Assembly (NCBI RefSeq): GCF_006227205.1
Contig: NZ_VCNG01000008.1
Span: forward strand, 1-64,000
Direction: 5' to 3'
Source of the DNA: Pseudomonas sp. ICMP22404
Lineage (GTDB): Bacteria; Pseudomonadota; Gammaproteobacteria; Pseudomonadales; Pseudomonadaceae
Length of the DNA stretch: 64,000 bases
The position numbers and the translations under genes are program-made. This document shows, in pieces, positions 17,271 through 25,109 of this stretch. Position 1 is the stretch's first letter. Every line of letters starts with the position of its first letter. Under the pieces are notes generated by a model that was given only the letters and a program-made list of their open reading frames with translations, had not been told where the DNA came from and did no database searches.

Positions 17271-18050
17271 ATGCAGCGTTTTCGTAGTTGGGTTATGGGA
17301 TTGGCCTTTGTAACGTGCGCAGCCCAGGCGCAGACGCCTGTGGCAGACGATCCGTTGCTCGAGAGCAATGTGACGGCCGGGGCGGCAGGGGGTAACGAGG
17401 CGCGAGGAATACTTAGGGCGCGGGATCAGGCGGTGTTGGCCAGTGAGTTGGCCGGACGTATCGTCGAATTGCCGTTCAGTGAGGGCGAGTCGTTCAAGAA
17501 GGGCGATACCCTCGCACGTTTCGATTGTTCGGCTTATCAGGCCCAGCTCAACGCAGCCCAGGCAGCGAGTCGGGGCGCCAATGAGGAGTTGGCGCATAAC
17601 CGGCAACTGGAAGCATTGAAATCCGTCGGGCGCTTCGAAGTCTCACGGGCCGAGGCTCGGCTCAGCGAAACCCAGGCGCAATCCCAGGTGTATCAGGTCC
17701 AGGTCAAGCGCTGCAGTGTGATCGCACCGTTCGATGGGCAAGTGGTGGCGCGCAAGGTCCAGCGTTATGAAAGCGTGGCGGCCGGTGCGCCGTTGCTGGA
17801 CGTGGTCGACAACCGCACCCTGGAGATCCATCTGCTGGTGCCGTCGCGCTGGATGAGCAGGCTCAAGCCCGGACAGTCCTTTACGTTCACCCCCGATGAA
17901 ACCGGCCGGCCGCTGCAAGCGACGGTCAAGCGCCTCGGCGCGCGTATTGATGAAGGCAGCCAGACCTTGCTGCTGGTCGCGAGCCTGCCCGACGCCAGTG
18001 GCTTGCTGTCCGGCATGAGCGGTACGGCCCGTTTCGCGGAGTCCAAGTGA
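17271..18050 (+). CDS. HlyD/RND-type periplasmic adaptor (short)
   Basis: This 259-residue protein has a Sec signal peptide (cleavage near CAAQA, residue 20). It contains a biotinyl-lipoyl half-motif (GRIVELPFSEGESFKKGDTLARFDCS), a short coiled hairpin (~85-135), the second lipoyl half (IAPFDGQVVARKVQRYESV) and a beta-barrel. It is soluble in the periplasm, unlike the next adaptor, which has its own membrane helix. It starts a four-gene run (17271-21965) with tightly overlapping ends: its TGA overlaps the next GTG. A TolC partner is encoded at 31477. I infer it is part of the same envelope-spanning complex. Confidence 0.82.
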   Translation: MQRFRSWVMGLAFVTCAAQAQTPVADDPLLESNVTAGAAGGNEARGILRARDQAVLASELAGRIVELPFSEGESFKKGDTLARFDCSAYQAQLNAAQAASRGANEELAHNRQLEALKSVGRFEVSRAEARLSETQAQSQVYQVQVKRCSVIAPFDGQVVARKVQRYESVAAGAPLLDVVDNRTLEIHLLVPSRWMSRLKPGQSFTFTPDETGRPLQATVKRLGARIDEGSQTLLLVASLPDASGLLSGMSGTARFAESK

Positions 18051-19366
18051 ACGCGCCGGTCATGGGCAGCGTCGAGCAGGTATTTGCGCGCTTTCTCGAT
18101 CTGGAGCGTCAGACGCGGGCCGCGCGTAACCCGGCGCAACTGAGCTACAGCCTGGTCAATGATGGTCAGGCCCTGTTCGGGTTTCGCCACGCCGCGCTGC
18201 TGATCGCCGGCAAGGTGCAGGCGGTGACTGGCGTCAGTGCCGTGGAGCCGAATGCGCCTTTCGTGGCGTTTGTCGAGCAGGCGGTGGCGCAATTGTTCAA
18301 GCAAGGCGTGCTGAACCAGGCCCGGGTGATTGCCGCCGATGGGGTGAGCGAAGCCGTGCAGGCGGACTGGCGAAGCCTGTCGGCCGCGCAGGTATTCTGG
18401 CTGCCGTTGATCGATCACAAGGGGCTGGTCTTCGGTGGCCTGTGGCTGGCCCGCGACCAGCCCTGGACGCCGGCCGAGCAAGTGCTGCTGTCGCAACTGG
18501 GCGACACCTACAGCCATGCGTGGCTGGCGTTGCAACCACGCAAACCATGGCGCCTGCGCTGGACGCGCAAGCGCCAGGTCGCACTGGTGGCGGTGCTGTT
18601 GCTGGGCTTGCTGGTGCCGGTGCGCCAGTCGGTGCTGGCCCCGGCCGAAGTGGTGCCGCTGGGTGGCCAGGTGGTGGCGGCGCCGCTGGACGGCGTGATC
18701 GCCGAATTCATGGTCAAGCCCAATCAGGCCGTCAAGAACGGTGACCTGTTGCTGCGCTTCGAAAGCACCAGCCTCAAGGCCCAGGCTGACGTGGCCGAGC
18801 GCGCGTTGGATGTGGCCGAGGCGGAGCTCAAGGCCAACTCCCAGCGCTCGTTTGCCGACGCCGAGTCGAGTTCCAAGATCGACCTCCTGGCCGCTCGCGT
18901 CGAACAGAAACGTGCCGAGCGCAACTATGCCCTCGAGTTGCTCAAGCGCAGTGAAGTCCGTGCCGAACGGGATGGCATCGCGGTGTTTGCCGATGTCGAG
19001 CGCTGGCTCGGCAAGCCGGTGCAGACCGGCGAGCGATTGATGGAAATTGCCGACCCCAGCCAGGCTGAGCTGCGCATCGAACTGGCGGTCGGCGATGCGA
19101 TAACCCTGGCCCCCGGTGCGCAAGTCGCATTGTTTCTCGACAGCGATCCGTTGCAGCGGCATGTGGCCTGGCTCGAGCGTTCGGCCTATGAGGCGCAACC
19201 CACCGCCGCCGGGCAGCTTGCTTATCGATTGGATGCGCGCTTCGACGCCGCGGCACCGCGCATCGGTTTGCGCGGCACGGCGAAAATATTCGGAGATCGT
19301 GCGCCGCTGGCGCTGTACCTGTTGCGTCGGCCACTGGCAGGTCTGCGCCAGAGCGTAGGTCTGTAG
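18047..19366 (+). CDS. HlyD-family adaptor with cytosolic GAF-like N-terminal domain
   Basis: This 439-residue protein has two parts. Residues ~1-165 look like a GAF domain (FRHAALLIAGKVQAVTGVSAV; VFWLPLIDHKGLVFGGLWLAR; WTPAEQVLLSQLGD). A membrane helix at ~182-200 (VALVAVLLLGLLVPV) follows, then a periplasmic HlyD-type adaptor with lipoyl motif GQVVAAPLDGVIAEFMVKPNQ and a coiled region (~240-300). The arrangement puts a possible ligand- or protein-sensing domain in the cytosol on a secretion adaptor. It is translationally coupled to the preceding adaptor and to the M50 protease gene two bases downstream. Confidence 0.8.
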   Translation: MNAPVMGSVEQVFARFLDLERQTRAARNPAQLSYSLVNDGQALFGFRHAALLIAGKVQAVTGVSAVEPNAPFVAFVEQAVAQLFKQGVLNQARVIAADGVSEAVQADWRSLSAAQVFWLPLIDHKGLVFGGLWLARDQPWTPAEQVLLSQLGDTYSHAWLALQPRKPWRLRWTRKRQVALVAVLLLGLLVPVRQSVLAPAEVVPLGGQVVAAPLDGVIAEFMVKPNQAVKNGDLLLRFESTSLKAQADVAERALDVAEAELKANSQRSFADAESSSKIDLLAARVEQKRAERNYALELLKRSEVRAERDGIAVFADVERWLGKPVQTGERLMEIADPSQAELRIELAVGDAITLAPGAQVALFLDSDPLQRHVAWLERSAYEAQPTAAGQLAYRLDARFDAAAPRIGLRGTAKIFGDRAPLALYLLRRPLAGLRQSVGL

Positions 19367-19367
19367 C

Positions 19368-21464
19368 ATGGTGCTGCCGAGTCTGCGGCCGGACCTGCAG
19401 CTGTCCCCAGCGGCGCCGGACCCTGATGGTTCGCCTCAGTGGACCCTGGCCGATCCGGTGCGCGGGCGTTACTTCAAGCTTGGCGCGGCGGCGATGCGCA
19501 TGCTGCGACATTGGTCCCTGGGCGACCCGGAACGGGTGCTGCAAGCCGCGAACCGTGAACCGGGCCTGCCCCTCAATGGCGAGTCCCTGGAGCAGTTGCT
19601 GGGCTTTCTGCGTGGCCACGATCTGATCAGCGCAATGGACCCGCAACAGCGCGACAGCTATCAATTCAAGACGGCCGCCCGGCGCCAGAGCCTGTGGCAG
19701 ATCCTGTTGCATCAATACTTGTTTTTCCGGATCCCGCTGTGGCGTCCGGACGCCTTTCTCAACCGCGCCTGGCCCTGGCTGGCACGGTTCGGGCCCAAGA
19801 TCCTGCGCTATGGACTGCCGCTGACCCTGGGTTCGGGGATTTTCCTGGTGTCACGGGATTGGCAGCGGTTCCTGGCGACTTTTCCACACCTGTTCAGCCT
19901 GGGCGGTGCGCTTGCGTTCGGGGTGGCGTTGTTTTTCGCCAAGCTGTGCCATGAGTTCGGCCATGCCTTCATGGCCAAGCGCGCCGGTTGCCGGGTGCAA
20001 AGCATGGGCGTGGCGTTCATGGTGCTGTTGCCGATGTTTTATACCGATGTCAGCGACGCCTGGCGGATCAATGATCGGCGGGCCCGGTTGCTGATTGGCG
20101 CCGGCGGCGTGCTGGCGGAACTGCTATTGGCGTGCATCGCCCTGCTGGCCTGGTCGTTGTTGTCCGATGGGCCCGCCCGCACCGCCGCATTCATGCTGGC
20201 CAGCGCCACCTGGATCACCACGCTGATCATCAACCTGAATCCCTTCATGCGCTTTGACGGGTATTTCCTGCTCAGCGATTTCTGGGCAGTGGATAACCTT
20301 CAAGGCCGTGCGTTTGCCCTGTGTCGCTGGCGTTTGCGCGAAGCTTTGTTCGGCTATGGCGTGGCAGCGCCGGAGCCCTGGTCGCCGAAAATGCGTCGCC
20401 GCTTGCTCATATGGGGATATGGCTCGTGGTTGTGGCGCGCGGCATTGTTCTTTGGCATCGCCCTGGCGGTCTATCACCTGTTCTTCAAGGTGCTGGGCAT
20501 TTTCCTGATGATGGTGGAATTGGTCTGGTTCATTTTCATGCCTATCGTGAATGAGTGGCGACAATGGTGGCAGCGTCGCGAGCAGGCCCATGGGCCGCGG
20601 GTGCTGCTGACTGGATTGGTCTTGCTGGCGCTGATCCTGGCCTTGCTCTTGCCCTGGCGCAGCGCCGTGGAAGTGCCGGCGATGCTTGAGGCCGGACGTG
20701 CCAGTGCCTTGTACGCGCCGGTGGCGGCACGGGTCAGACAGGTGAATGTGCACGATGGGCAGGTGGTGGCCCAGGGCGACGTGTTGATTGAATTGGAGTC
20801 GCCGGACATGGCGTCACGCCTGAGCATCGTGCGCCGGGAAATCGAGATCCAGCAATTGCAGATGCGCCGCCGGGCCGGCCGTAGCGAAACCGCCGCCGAC
20901 GCGGGCATCGTCGAGCAGCAACTGGCCGAAGCCGTCGCCGAGTACCGCGGCCTGGTCGCCCAACGTGAGCGCCTGTTGCTGCGTGCGCCCCATGCCGGCC
21001 AGGTGCGTGATCTGCTGCCGCAATTGGCGGTGGGCCGCTGGTTGTCACCCACGCAACCGCTGGTGCGGGTGGTGCAGGCCGATTCCCGCTTGCGCGGCTA
21101 CCTTACCGAGGCCGAGCTTTGGCGGGTCGGGCCCGGTGCCACGGGGCGATTCATCGCCGATGATCCGATGCACCCTTCGATTGCCGTGCAACTGAATGAA
21201 GTCGACACCAATGGCGCCGCCTGGGTTGAGCAGCAGGCGTTGACGTCCGATCACCATGGGCCGATTGCCGTGCGCCGCGATTCGCAACAGCGGGCCGAGC
21301 CCGTGCAGGCGCAATATGGCGTGCGCCTGAGCGCCATCGATGACGAAGCTGCGCCGCCGCAACCGCTGCGGGGCGTCGTGGTGTTGCAAGGGCAGGGCGA
21401 ATCGATATTGGGAGCGGCCTGGCGTCGGTTGGCGGCGTTGGGTGTGAGGGAAAGCGGGTTCTAA
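19368..21464 (+). CDS. M50 site-2-type membrane metalloprotease with PqqD-like N-terminus and adaptor-like C-terminus
   Basis: This is a 698-residue polytopic protein. Residues ~5-90 (LRPDLQLSPA; WTLADPVRGRYFKLGAAAM; ILxxL-type helices) resemble the PqqD/RRE winged-helix fold that binds leader peptides; this is pattern-based. The membrane protease core has the zinc motif H195-E-F-G-H199 and the third-ligand motif NPFMRFDGYFLLSD (D297), with helices from ~150 to ~435. Residues ~440-690 form a periplasmic biotinyl-lipoyl/HlyD-like region (YAPVAARVRQVNVHDGQVV). It therefore could bind a substrate inside, cut it in the membrane and dock to TolC-type adaptors outside. No ABC or RND pump is encoded nearby. 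Confidence 0.82.
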   Translation: MVLPSLRPDLQLSPAAPDPDGSPQWTLADPVRGRYFKLGAAAMRMLRHWSLGDPERVLQAANREPGLPLNGESLEQLLGFLRGHDLISAMDPQQRDSYQFKTAARRQSLWQILLHQYLFFRIPLWRPDAFLNRAWPWLARFGPKILRYGLPLTLGSGIFLVSRDWQRFLATFPHLFSLGGALAFGVALFFAKLCHEFGHAFMAKRAGCRVQSMGVAFMVLLPMFYTDVSDAWRINDRRARLLIGAGGVLAELLLACIALLAWSLLSDGPARTAAFMLASATWITTLIINLNPFMRFDGYFLLSDFWAVDNLQGRAFALCRWRLREALFGYGVAAPEPWSPKMRRRLLIWGYGSWLWRAALFFGIALAVYHLFFKVLGIFLMMVELVWFIFMPIVNEWRQWWQRREQAHGPRVLLTGLVLLALILALLLPWRSAVEVPAMLEAGRASALYAPVAARVRQVNVHDGQVVAQGDVLIELESPDMASRLSIVRREIEIQQLQMRRRAGRSETAADAGIVEQQLAEAVAEYRGLVAQRERLLLRAPHAGQVRDLLPQLAVGRWLSPTQPLVRVVQADSRLRGYLTEAELWRVGPGATGRFIADDPMHPSIAVQLNEVDTNGAAWVEQQALTSDHHGPIAVRRDSQQRAEPVQAQYGVRLSAIDDEAAPPQPLRGVVVLQGQGESILGAAWRRLAALGVRESGF

Positions 21465-21473
21465 GGAGAGCAC

Positions 21474-21965
21474 ATGGAGTCAGTAGCGGCAGAGGGACTG
21501 GTGGTGCGGCCGTCGCGGGTCAGTGACGGTCCATTCTTGCAGAGTCTTTATCAGGCGGCGCGACCGGATCTGCAATGGATCGATGGCGAGCACGAGCAGG
21601 TGCAGCAGGTGATCGCCCAGCAGTTTCAGGTGCAGGAGCAGGGGCTGGGGGACAACTTCCCCAATGCCATGCATTACGTCGTGGAAAAACTGGGTACCGC
21701 CATCGGCGCCTTGAGCACCGATTTCGGTCCCAATGAAATTCGCGTGCTGTACCTGGCCTTCATTCCCCAGGCCCGTGGACAGGGTTATGGCCGGACGGTG
21801 TTGCAAGGCGTGCAGAAAGCCGCGCAGCAGATCCGCTGCCCGGTGGCGACCGTGGTCTGGACCAGCAACCCTCACGCACGTCGGCATTACCTGGCACTGG
21901 GCTTCGAAGTCCAGGAGCGCAACCCGGCGGCGGAGCGGTTGGTCTGGTATCCGAAAGGGAACTGA
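21474..21965 (+). CDS. GNAT-family N-acetyltransferase
   Basis: This 163-residue protein has the GNAT fold: LYLAFIPQARGQGYGRTVLQG holds the acetyl-CoA-binding R/Q-x-x-G-x-G/A loop (QARGQGYG, ~100-107), and the C-terminal ARRHYLALGFEVQER is motif B. It has an ideal AAGGAGAG site four bases before its ATG and follows the M50 gene by nine bases, so it belongs to that transcript. The substrate is unknown; acetylation of a protein or peptide exported by the neighbours is possible. Confidence 0.87.
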   Translation: MESVAAEGLVVRPSRVSDGPFLQSLYQAARPDLQWIDGEHEQVQQVIAQQFQVQEQGLGDNFPNAMHYVVEKLGTAIGALSTDFGPNEIRVLYLAFIPQARGQGYGRTVLQGVQKAAQQIRCPVATVVWTSNPHARRHYLALGFEVQERNPAAERLVWYPKGN

Positions 21966-22000
21966 CAGCTCAATATTCCTTAGTGTGTGGGAGGCGTTTG

Positions 22001-22095
22001 TGTGGGAGCAAAGCTTGCTCGCGATAGCGGCAGACCAGTCAATATTGTTGCTGCCTGACTTGTCGCAGTCGCGAGCAAGCTTTGCTCCCACAGGG
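22001..22095. repeat. REPIN, variant with gcaaagcttgct core
   Basis: Outer units tgtgggagcaaagcttgctcgcgat and the inverse face each other. The aaagctt core is a variant of the family seen elsewhere here. It separates the rightward GNAT gene from the leftward collar-protein genes. Confidence 0.9.
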
Positions 22096-22117
22096 CCGCC
22101 GCCCTGCGATTGAAAAA

Positions 22118-22705
22118 TCAGTTACGGGATGGGAACAGACCGTTCAGGGCAATGCTGAAGTTGATGACCAGGAACGGGTTCATGATTGCCATCGGCAGGC
22201 CGTTGCCCGTAGGGGCTACCGTGCCGCTGACCGTGGTGGTCACGCCTTTCAGCGGTACTGGCGACGCACCTAGCTGGTCGGAATAGATATTCGCCGCACC
22301 CGGTCCGGTGCCTGAAGTGCCGATGAAGGAGTTGGTGGCCGTTGGCGCGTTCAGTGGATTGCTGGCCGGGTTCGCCAATTGCAGGGTGGTTGCGGCCGTA
22401 ATACCCGTAAGGGTGTGGGTGTGATTGGGCAGGTTGTTCAATGTCGCCGTAACGTTTTCGGTACCTGAAGTCTCGCCGATGACACGCGGGGTCAGGCCCA
22501 GGCCGTTGCCCTGGCCCAAGGTCTGTCGGCCTTGCAGGTTGGGGAGCATGAAGTTGGTCTGGCCATTGCCTCCGTAGTAGGTGCCGATCAGTGAAAACAG
22601 CGCCTGGTATTGCGAAATGCCAAGTGTCTGCCCGCTGCACAGCGCCCAGCCGCTGGGTGCGAAATTAAAGGCAAACGACTGGATAGTGCCCATGAATACT
22701 TCCAT
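22118..22705 (-). CDS. Phage tail-collar-domain protein (MdpB-like), copy 2
   Basis: This 195-residue protein contains the tail collar domain (PF07484 type): GTIQSFAFNFAPSGWALCSG at the start, FMLPNLQGRQTLGQG around residue 55-70, and a metal-binding-like LPNHTHTL. The rest is a Gly/Ala/Thr-rich beta domain. There is no signal peptide. It is almost the same as the protein at 23345-23932, apart from about a dozen substitutions plus differences near the N-terminus. Such microcystin-dependent-protein-like genes occur in bacteria outside prophages; no other tail gene is present here. It follows the DUF6916-type gene on the same strand across a REPIN. Confidence 0.88.
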   Translation of the reverse strand: MEVFMGTIQSFAFNFAPSGWALCSGQTLGISQYQALFSLIGTYYGGNGQTNFMLPNLQGRQTLGQGNGLGLTPRVIGETSGTENVTATLNNLPNHTHTLTGITAATTLQLANPASNPLNAPTATNSFIGTSGTGPGAANIYSDQLGASPVPLKGVTTTVSGTVAPTGNGLPMAIMNPFLVINFSIALNGLFPSRN

Positions 22706-22877
22706 AGATTCCTCGTCCTTCAGGTTATCGTTCTGGTATCGCCAGGGGGAAAATTGCGTTCAGTTCGACTCCGTCCCTGGTCTGGTTACGCACGGCTGAG
22801 CTTAGACGCGGTTGCCGTGCTCTGCCGGGTGGGATTCGTGGATCGGCCACTAGGCCTGTGGGCACCACAAATCCCTT

Positions 22878-22968
22878 TTGGGAGCGAGCCTGCTCGCGAA
22901 AGCGGTGGGTCAGTCGCATTCTTGTCGAATGTGCCGCCACCATCGCGAGCGGGCTCGCTCCCACAGGG
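22878..22968. repeat. REPIN between the collar-gene cluster members
   Basis: The units ttgggagcgagcctgctcgcga and tcgcgagcgggctcgctccca face each other. It is inserted between the DUF6916-type gene and collar copy 2, so those two genes may be transcribed separately or with processed ends. Confidence 0.88.
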
Positions 22969-22986
22969 TCACTCGGATGGCTCACG

Positions 22987-23298
22987 CTAGTTGAATGCGA
23001 TGTAGAAATACCCCACCGTCGGATCCCGTCCCATGGGGGGTATCCGCGACACGAATACGTCTTCGAGTCTGCCCAGCTCGGGCACTTCCAATGAGCACAA
23101 GCCGTCCACGAAATCAGTGGCCTGCAAACTATTGAATTCGACGCTGAAGGGCATGCGCTCTGCGTTGGGCATTTTCGCCCGAGGCGCTTGTTCGAGGGTT
23201 TCGATCCGCACGGGTAAGCAACTGCCGTCGGGCAGGATCAGGCTGCTGGTCAGGCCCAGCAGTGGTTGGAAATGGTGGCTATGAACTTCTTGCAACAT
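22987..23298 (-). CDS. DUF6916-type small protein
   Basis: This 103-residue acidic protein begins MLQEVHSHHFQPLLG and ends VGYFYIAFN. The pattern (F-x-P-L-L-G, L-x-V-x-x-x-x-x-L, F-S-V-E-F, and a final Y-Y-x-A-F-N strand) matches the DUF6916 family that is commonly found next to tail-collar proteins. The ATG at 23298 has GGAG seven bases upstream; longer in-frame versions reach into the collar gene spacer and are less likely. It is sandwiched between the two collar copies, so it is probably an assembly partner or a chaperone of the fibres; that is inference. Confidence 0.75.
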   Translation of the reverse strand: MLQEVHSHHFQPLLGLTSSLILPDGSCLPVRIETLEQAPRAKMPNAERMPFSVEFNSLQATDFVDGLCSLEVPELGRLEDVFVSRIPPMGRDPTVGYFYIAFN

Positions 23299-23344
23299 GT
23301 CGATACTCCAACGGACCGGAGGACCGTAGTCCTCCGGTGGATCA

Positions 23345-23932
23345 TCAGTTACGGGATGGGAAGTAGCCTTGCAGGGCAATGCTGAAGTTGATCGCCAGGA
23401 ATGGGTTCATGATTGCCATCGGCAGTCCATTGCCGGTAGGGGCGACCGTACCGCTGACCGTCGTGGTCACACCCTGCAGCGGTACCGGCGAAGCACCTAA
23501 CTGGTCGGAATAGATATTCGCCGCACCCGGCCCTGTGCCCGAGGTGCCGATGAAGGAGTTGGTGGCCGTTGGCGTATTCACCGGGTTGCTGGCCGGGTTC
23601 GCCAGTTGCAGGGTGGTTGCGGCGGTTATACCGGTCAGGGCGTGTGTGTGGTTGGGCAGGTTGTTCAGCGTCGCCGTGACGTTTTCGGTGCCGGAGACGG
23701 TGCCGATCACCCGAGGGGTCAGCCCCAGGCCGTTGCCCTGGCCCATGGGCATCCGCCCCTGCAAATTGGGGAGCAGAAAAGTGGTCTGGCCGTCGCCGCC
23801 GTACGTCACGCCGATCAGGGCAAACAAGGTCTGGTATTGGGCAAGACTGAGCGTTTGCCCGTTGCACAAGGCCCAGTCCCTGGGGGCAAAGTTGAAAGCG
23901 AACGGCTGGATAGTACCGATGAATACTTCCAT
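23345..23932 (-). CDS. Phage tail-collar-domain protein (MdpB-like), copy 1
   Basis: This 195-residue protein has the same length and layout as the protein at 22118-22705: GTIQPFAFNFAPRDWALCNG, FLLPNLQGRMPMGQG, LPNHTHALTGITAATTLQ, and a common C-terminus AIMNPFLAINFSIALQGYFPSRN-like. It lacks a Sec signal, so if it reaches the surface it needs a dedicated exporter. It is the first gene of the leftward cluster, divergent from the sulfotransferase. Its ATG is preceded by aagg-type sequence (…ctgaaggatgagga..). Neither a prophage capsid nor tail tube gene is nearby, so a host-adapted fibre role is more likely. Confidence 0.88.
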   Translation of the reverse strand: MEVFIGTIQPFAFNFAPRDWALCNGQTLSLAQYQTLFALIGVTYGGDGQTTFLLPNLQGRMPMGQGNGLGLTPRVIGTVSGTENVTATLNNLPNHTHALTGITAATTLQLANPASNPVNTPTATNSFIGTSGTGPGAANIYSDQLGASPVPLQGVTTTVSGTVAPTGNGLPMAIMNPFLAINFSIALQGYFPSRN

Positions 23933-24220
23933 AGAATCCTCATCCTTCAGGTTGTTGGTCTGTGGTATCTGGCGGATACAACGGGAAAGCTGTGATCACC
24001 TGGCCTGGTCACGCACGGCTGAGCGTAGACGGGGTTATTTCGTTCTGCCCAAGGACTGAAAATGGCTGACGCTTGGCTTAATCGATTCAGGTTGAGGGAG
24101 GACCTATACCGTCCATCTTTTTTACAGGCTCAGATGTATTTGATATCAAAGTAGTACTAGTCGAGGTTTGTTTCCTCGTCTACTCTTCGGACACAAACGG
24201 ACTACAAACGGTGATAGGGA
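23933..24220. promoter_or_regulatory. Divergent region between collar genes and sulfotransferase
   Basis: This 288-bp AT-richer gap has a hairpin CGAGG-tttgttt-CCTCG (24162-24178) and an 11-bp-spaced direct repeat acaaacgg (24193-24200 and 24204-24211) just before the sulfotransferase start. The repeat spacing of one helical turn suggests a protein-binding site. No clear -35/-10 pair was identified. Confidence 0.45.
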
Positions 24221-25057
24221 TTGTCAAAGTTTCACTTTATTTCCGGTCTGCCGCGCTCAGGTTCGACCCTGCTTTCTGCAATTCTTTTGCAGAACCCGCG
24301 CTTTCACGCCGGCATGACCAGCCCCGTCGGTACGCTGTTCAGCAGCGTGTTGCAGCAATGCAGTGCCGGCAGCGAATTCGGTTCGGTGATCGACACCGAC
24401 TTGCGCCGTCGCCTGCTGCGCGGGTTGTTCGACTCCTACTATGCCGACAAGGCCGACAAGCCCGTCATCTTCGACACCAACCGCCAGTGGTGCGCACGTT
24501 TGCCCGCGCTGCAGGATCTGTTCCCCCAAGCCAAGACCATCGCCTGCGTGCGCAACGTCGCCTGGGTGCTCGACAGTCTTGAGCGGCTCTACCGCGCCAA
24601 CCCGTTCGAGAACACCAAGCTGTTCAACGATGATGACGAGCGCAACACCGTCTACAGCCGCTGCGAAACCCTGGCCCAGCGCAACCGTCTCGTGGGGTAT
24701 GCGTGGACAGCGCTCAAGGAAGCCTATTACGGCGAAAACGCCGAGTCATTGCTGATCGTCGACTATGACCTGTTGAGCCAGGCACCCGAGCGGGTGATGC
24801 GGCTGATCTACGAGTTCATCGACGAGCCCTGGTTCGAACACGACTTCAATCATTTGACCTACGACGCACCGGCCTTCGATCTGGCCCTGGGCGTTGCCGG
24901 CCTGCACAAGGTCAAACCCAGGGTCGCGCCGCAAGCGCGACGGACCCTGCTGCCGCCGGATCTGTTCGAAAAGTATGCCGAGTTGTCGTTCTGGCGCGAT
25001 GGGTCTGCCAGCGCCGCCAATGTCATTCGTATGAAAACCGACGCCGCGCTCAGTTGA
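24221..25057 (+). CDS. Sulfotransferase family protein
   Basis: This 278-residue protein has the PAPS 5'-phosphosulfate loop FISGLPRSGSTLLS (residues ~6-19) and a 3'-phosphate region around IACVRNVAWVLDSLERLY (~107). Family members transfer sulfate from PAPS to hydroxyls of peptides, sugars or small molecules. The start must be the TTG at 24221: a stop (tag) lies two codons upstream, and the PAPS loop begins only a few residues later. The AGGGA in front abuts the TTG, so initiation is probably weak. The stop codon lies inside a terminator (25044-25075). Confidence 0.85.
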   Translation: MSKFHFISGLPRSGSTLLSAILLQNPRFHAGMTSPVGTLFSSVLQQCSAGSEFGSVIDTDLRRRLLRGLFDSYYADKADKPVIFDTNRQWCARLPALQDLFPQAKTIACVRNVAWVLDSLERLYRANPFENTKLFNDDDERNTVYSRCETLAQRNRLVGYAWTALKEAYYGENAESLLIVDYDLLSQAPERVMRLIYEFIDEPWFEHDFNHLTYDAPAFDLALGVAGLHKVKPRVAPQARRTLLPPDLFEKYAELSFWRDGSASAANVIRMKTDAALS

Positions 25058-25075
25058 GCGCGGTTTATTTCATTT
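25044..25075 (+). terminator. Intrinsic terminator overlapping the sulfotransferase stop
   Basis: A perfect 8-bp stem CCGCGCTC / GAGCGCGG with loop agtt is followed by tttatttcattt. It ends only 34 bases before the ATG of the giant DUF4347 gene, which therefore needs readthrough or its own promoter within this short space or inside the upstream gene. Confidence 0.85.
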
Positions 25076-25109
25076 GCGTGTTCAAGCAGTTCGAGTCCGG
25101 GTGAACGTC

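Noticed and set aside
22118..23932. Prophage remnant or R-type tailocin
   Set aside because: Only collar-domain proteins and a DUF6916-type protein are present; no tube, sheath, baseplate, lysis or integrase genes.
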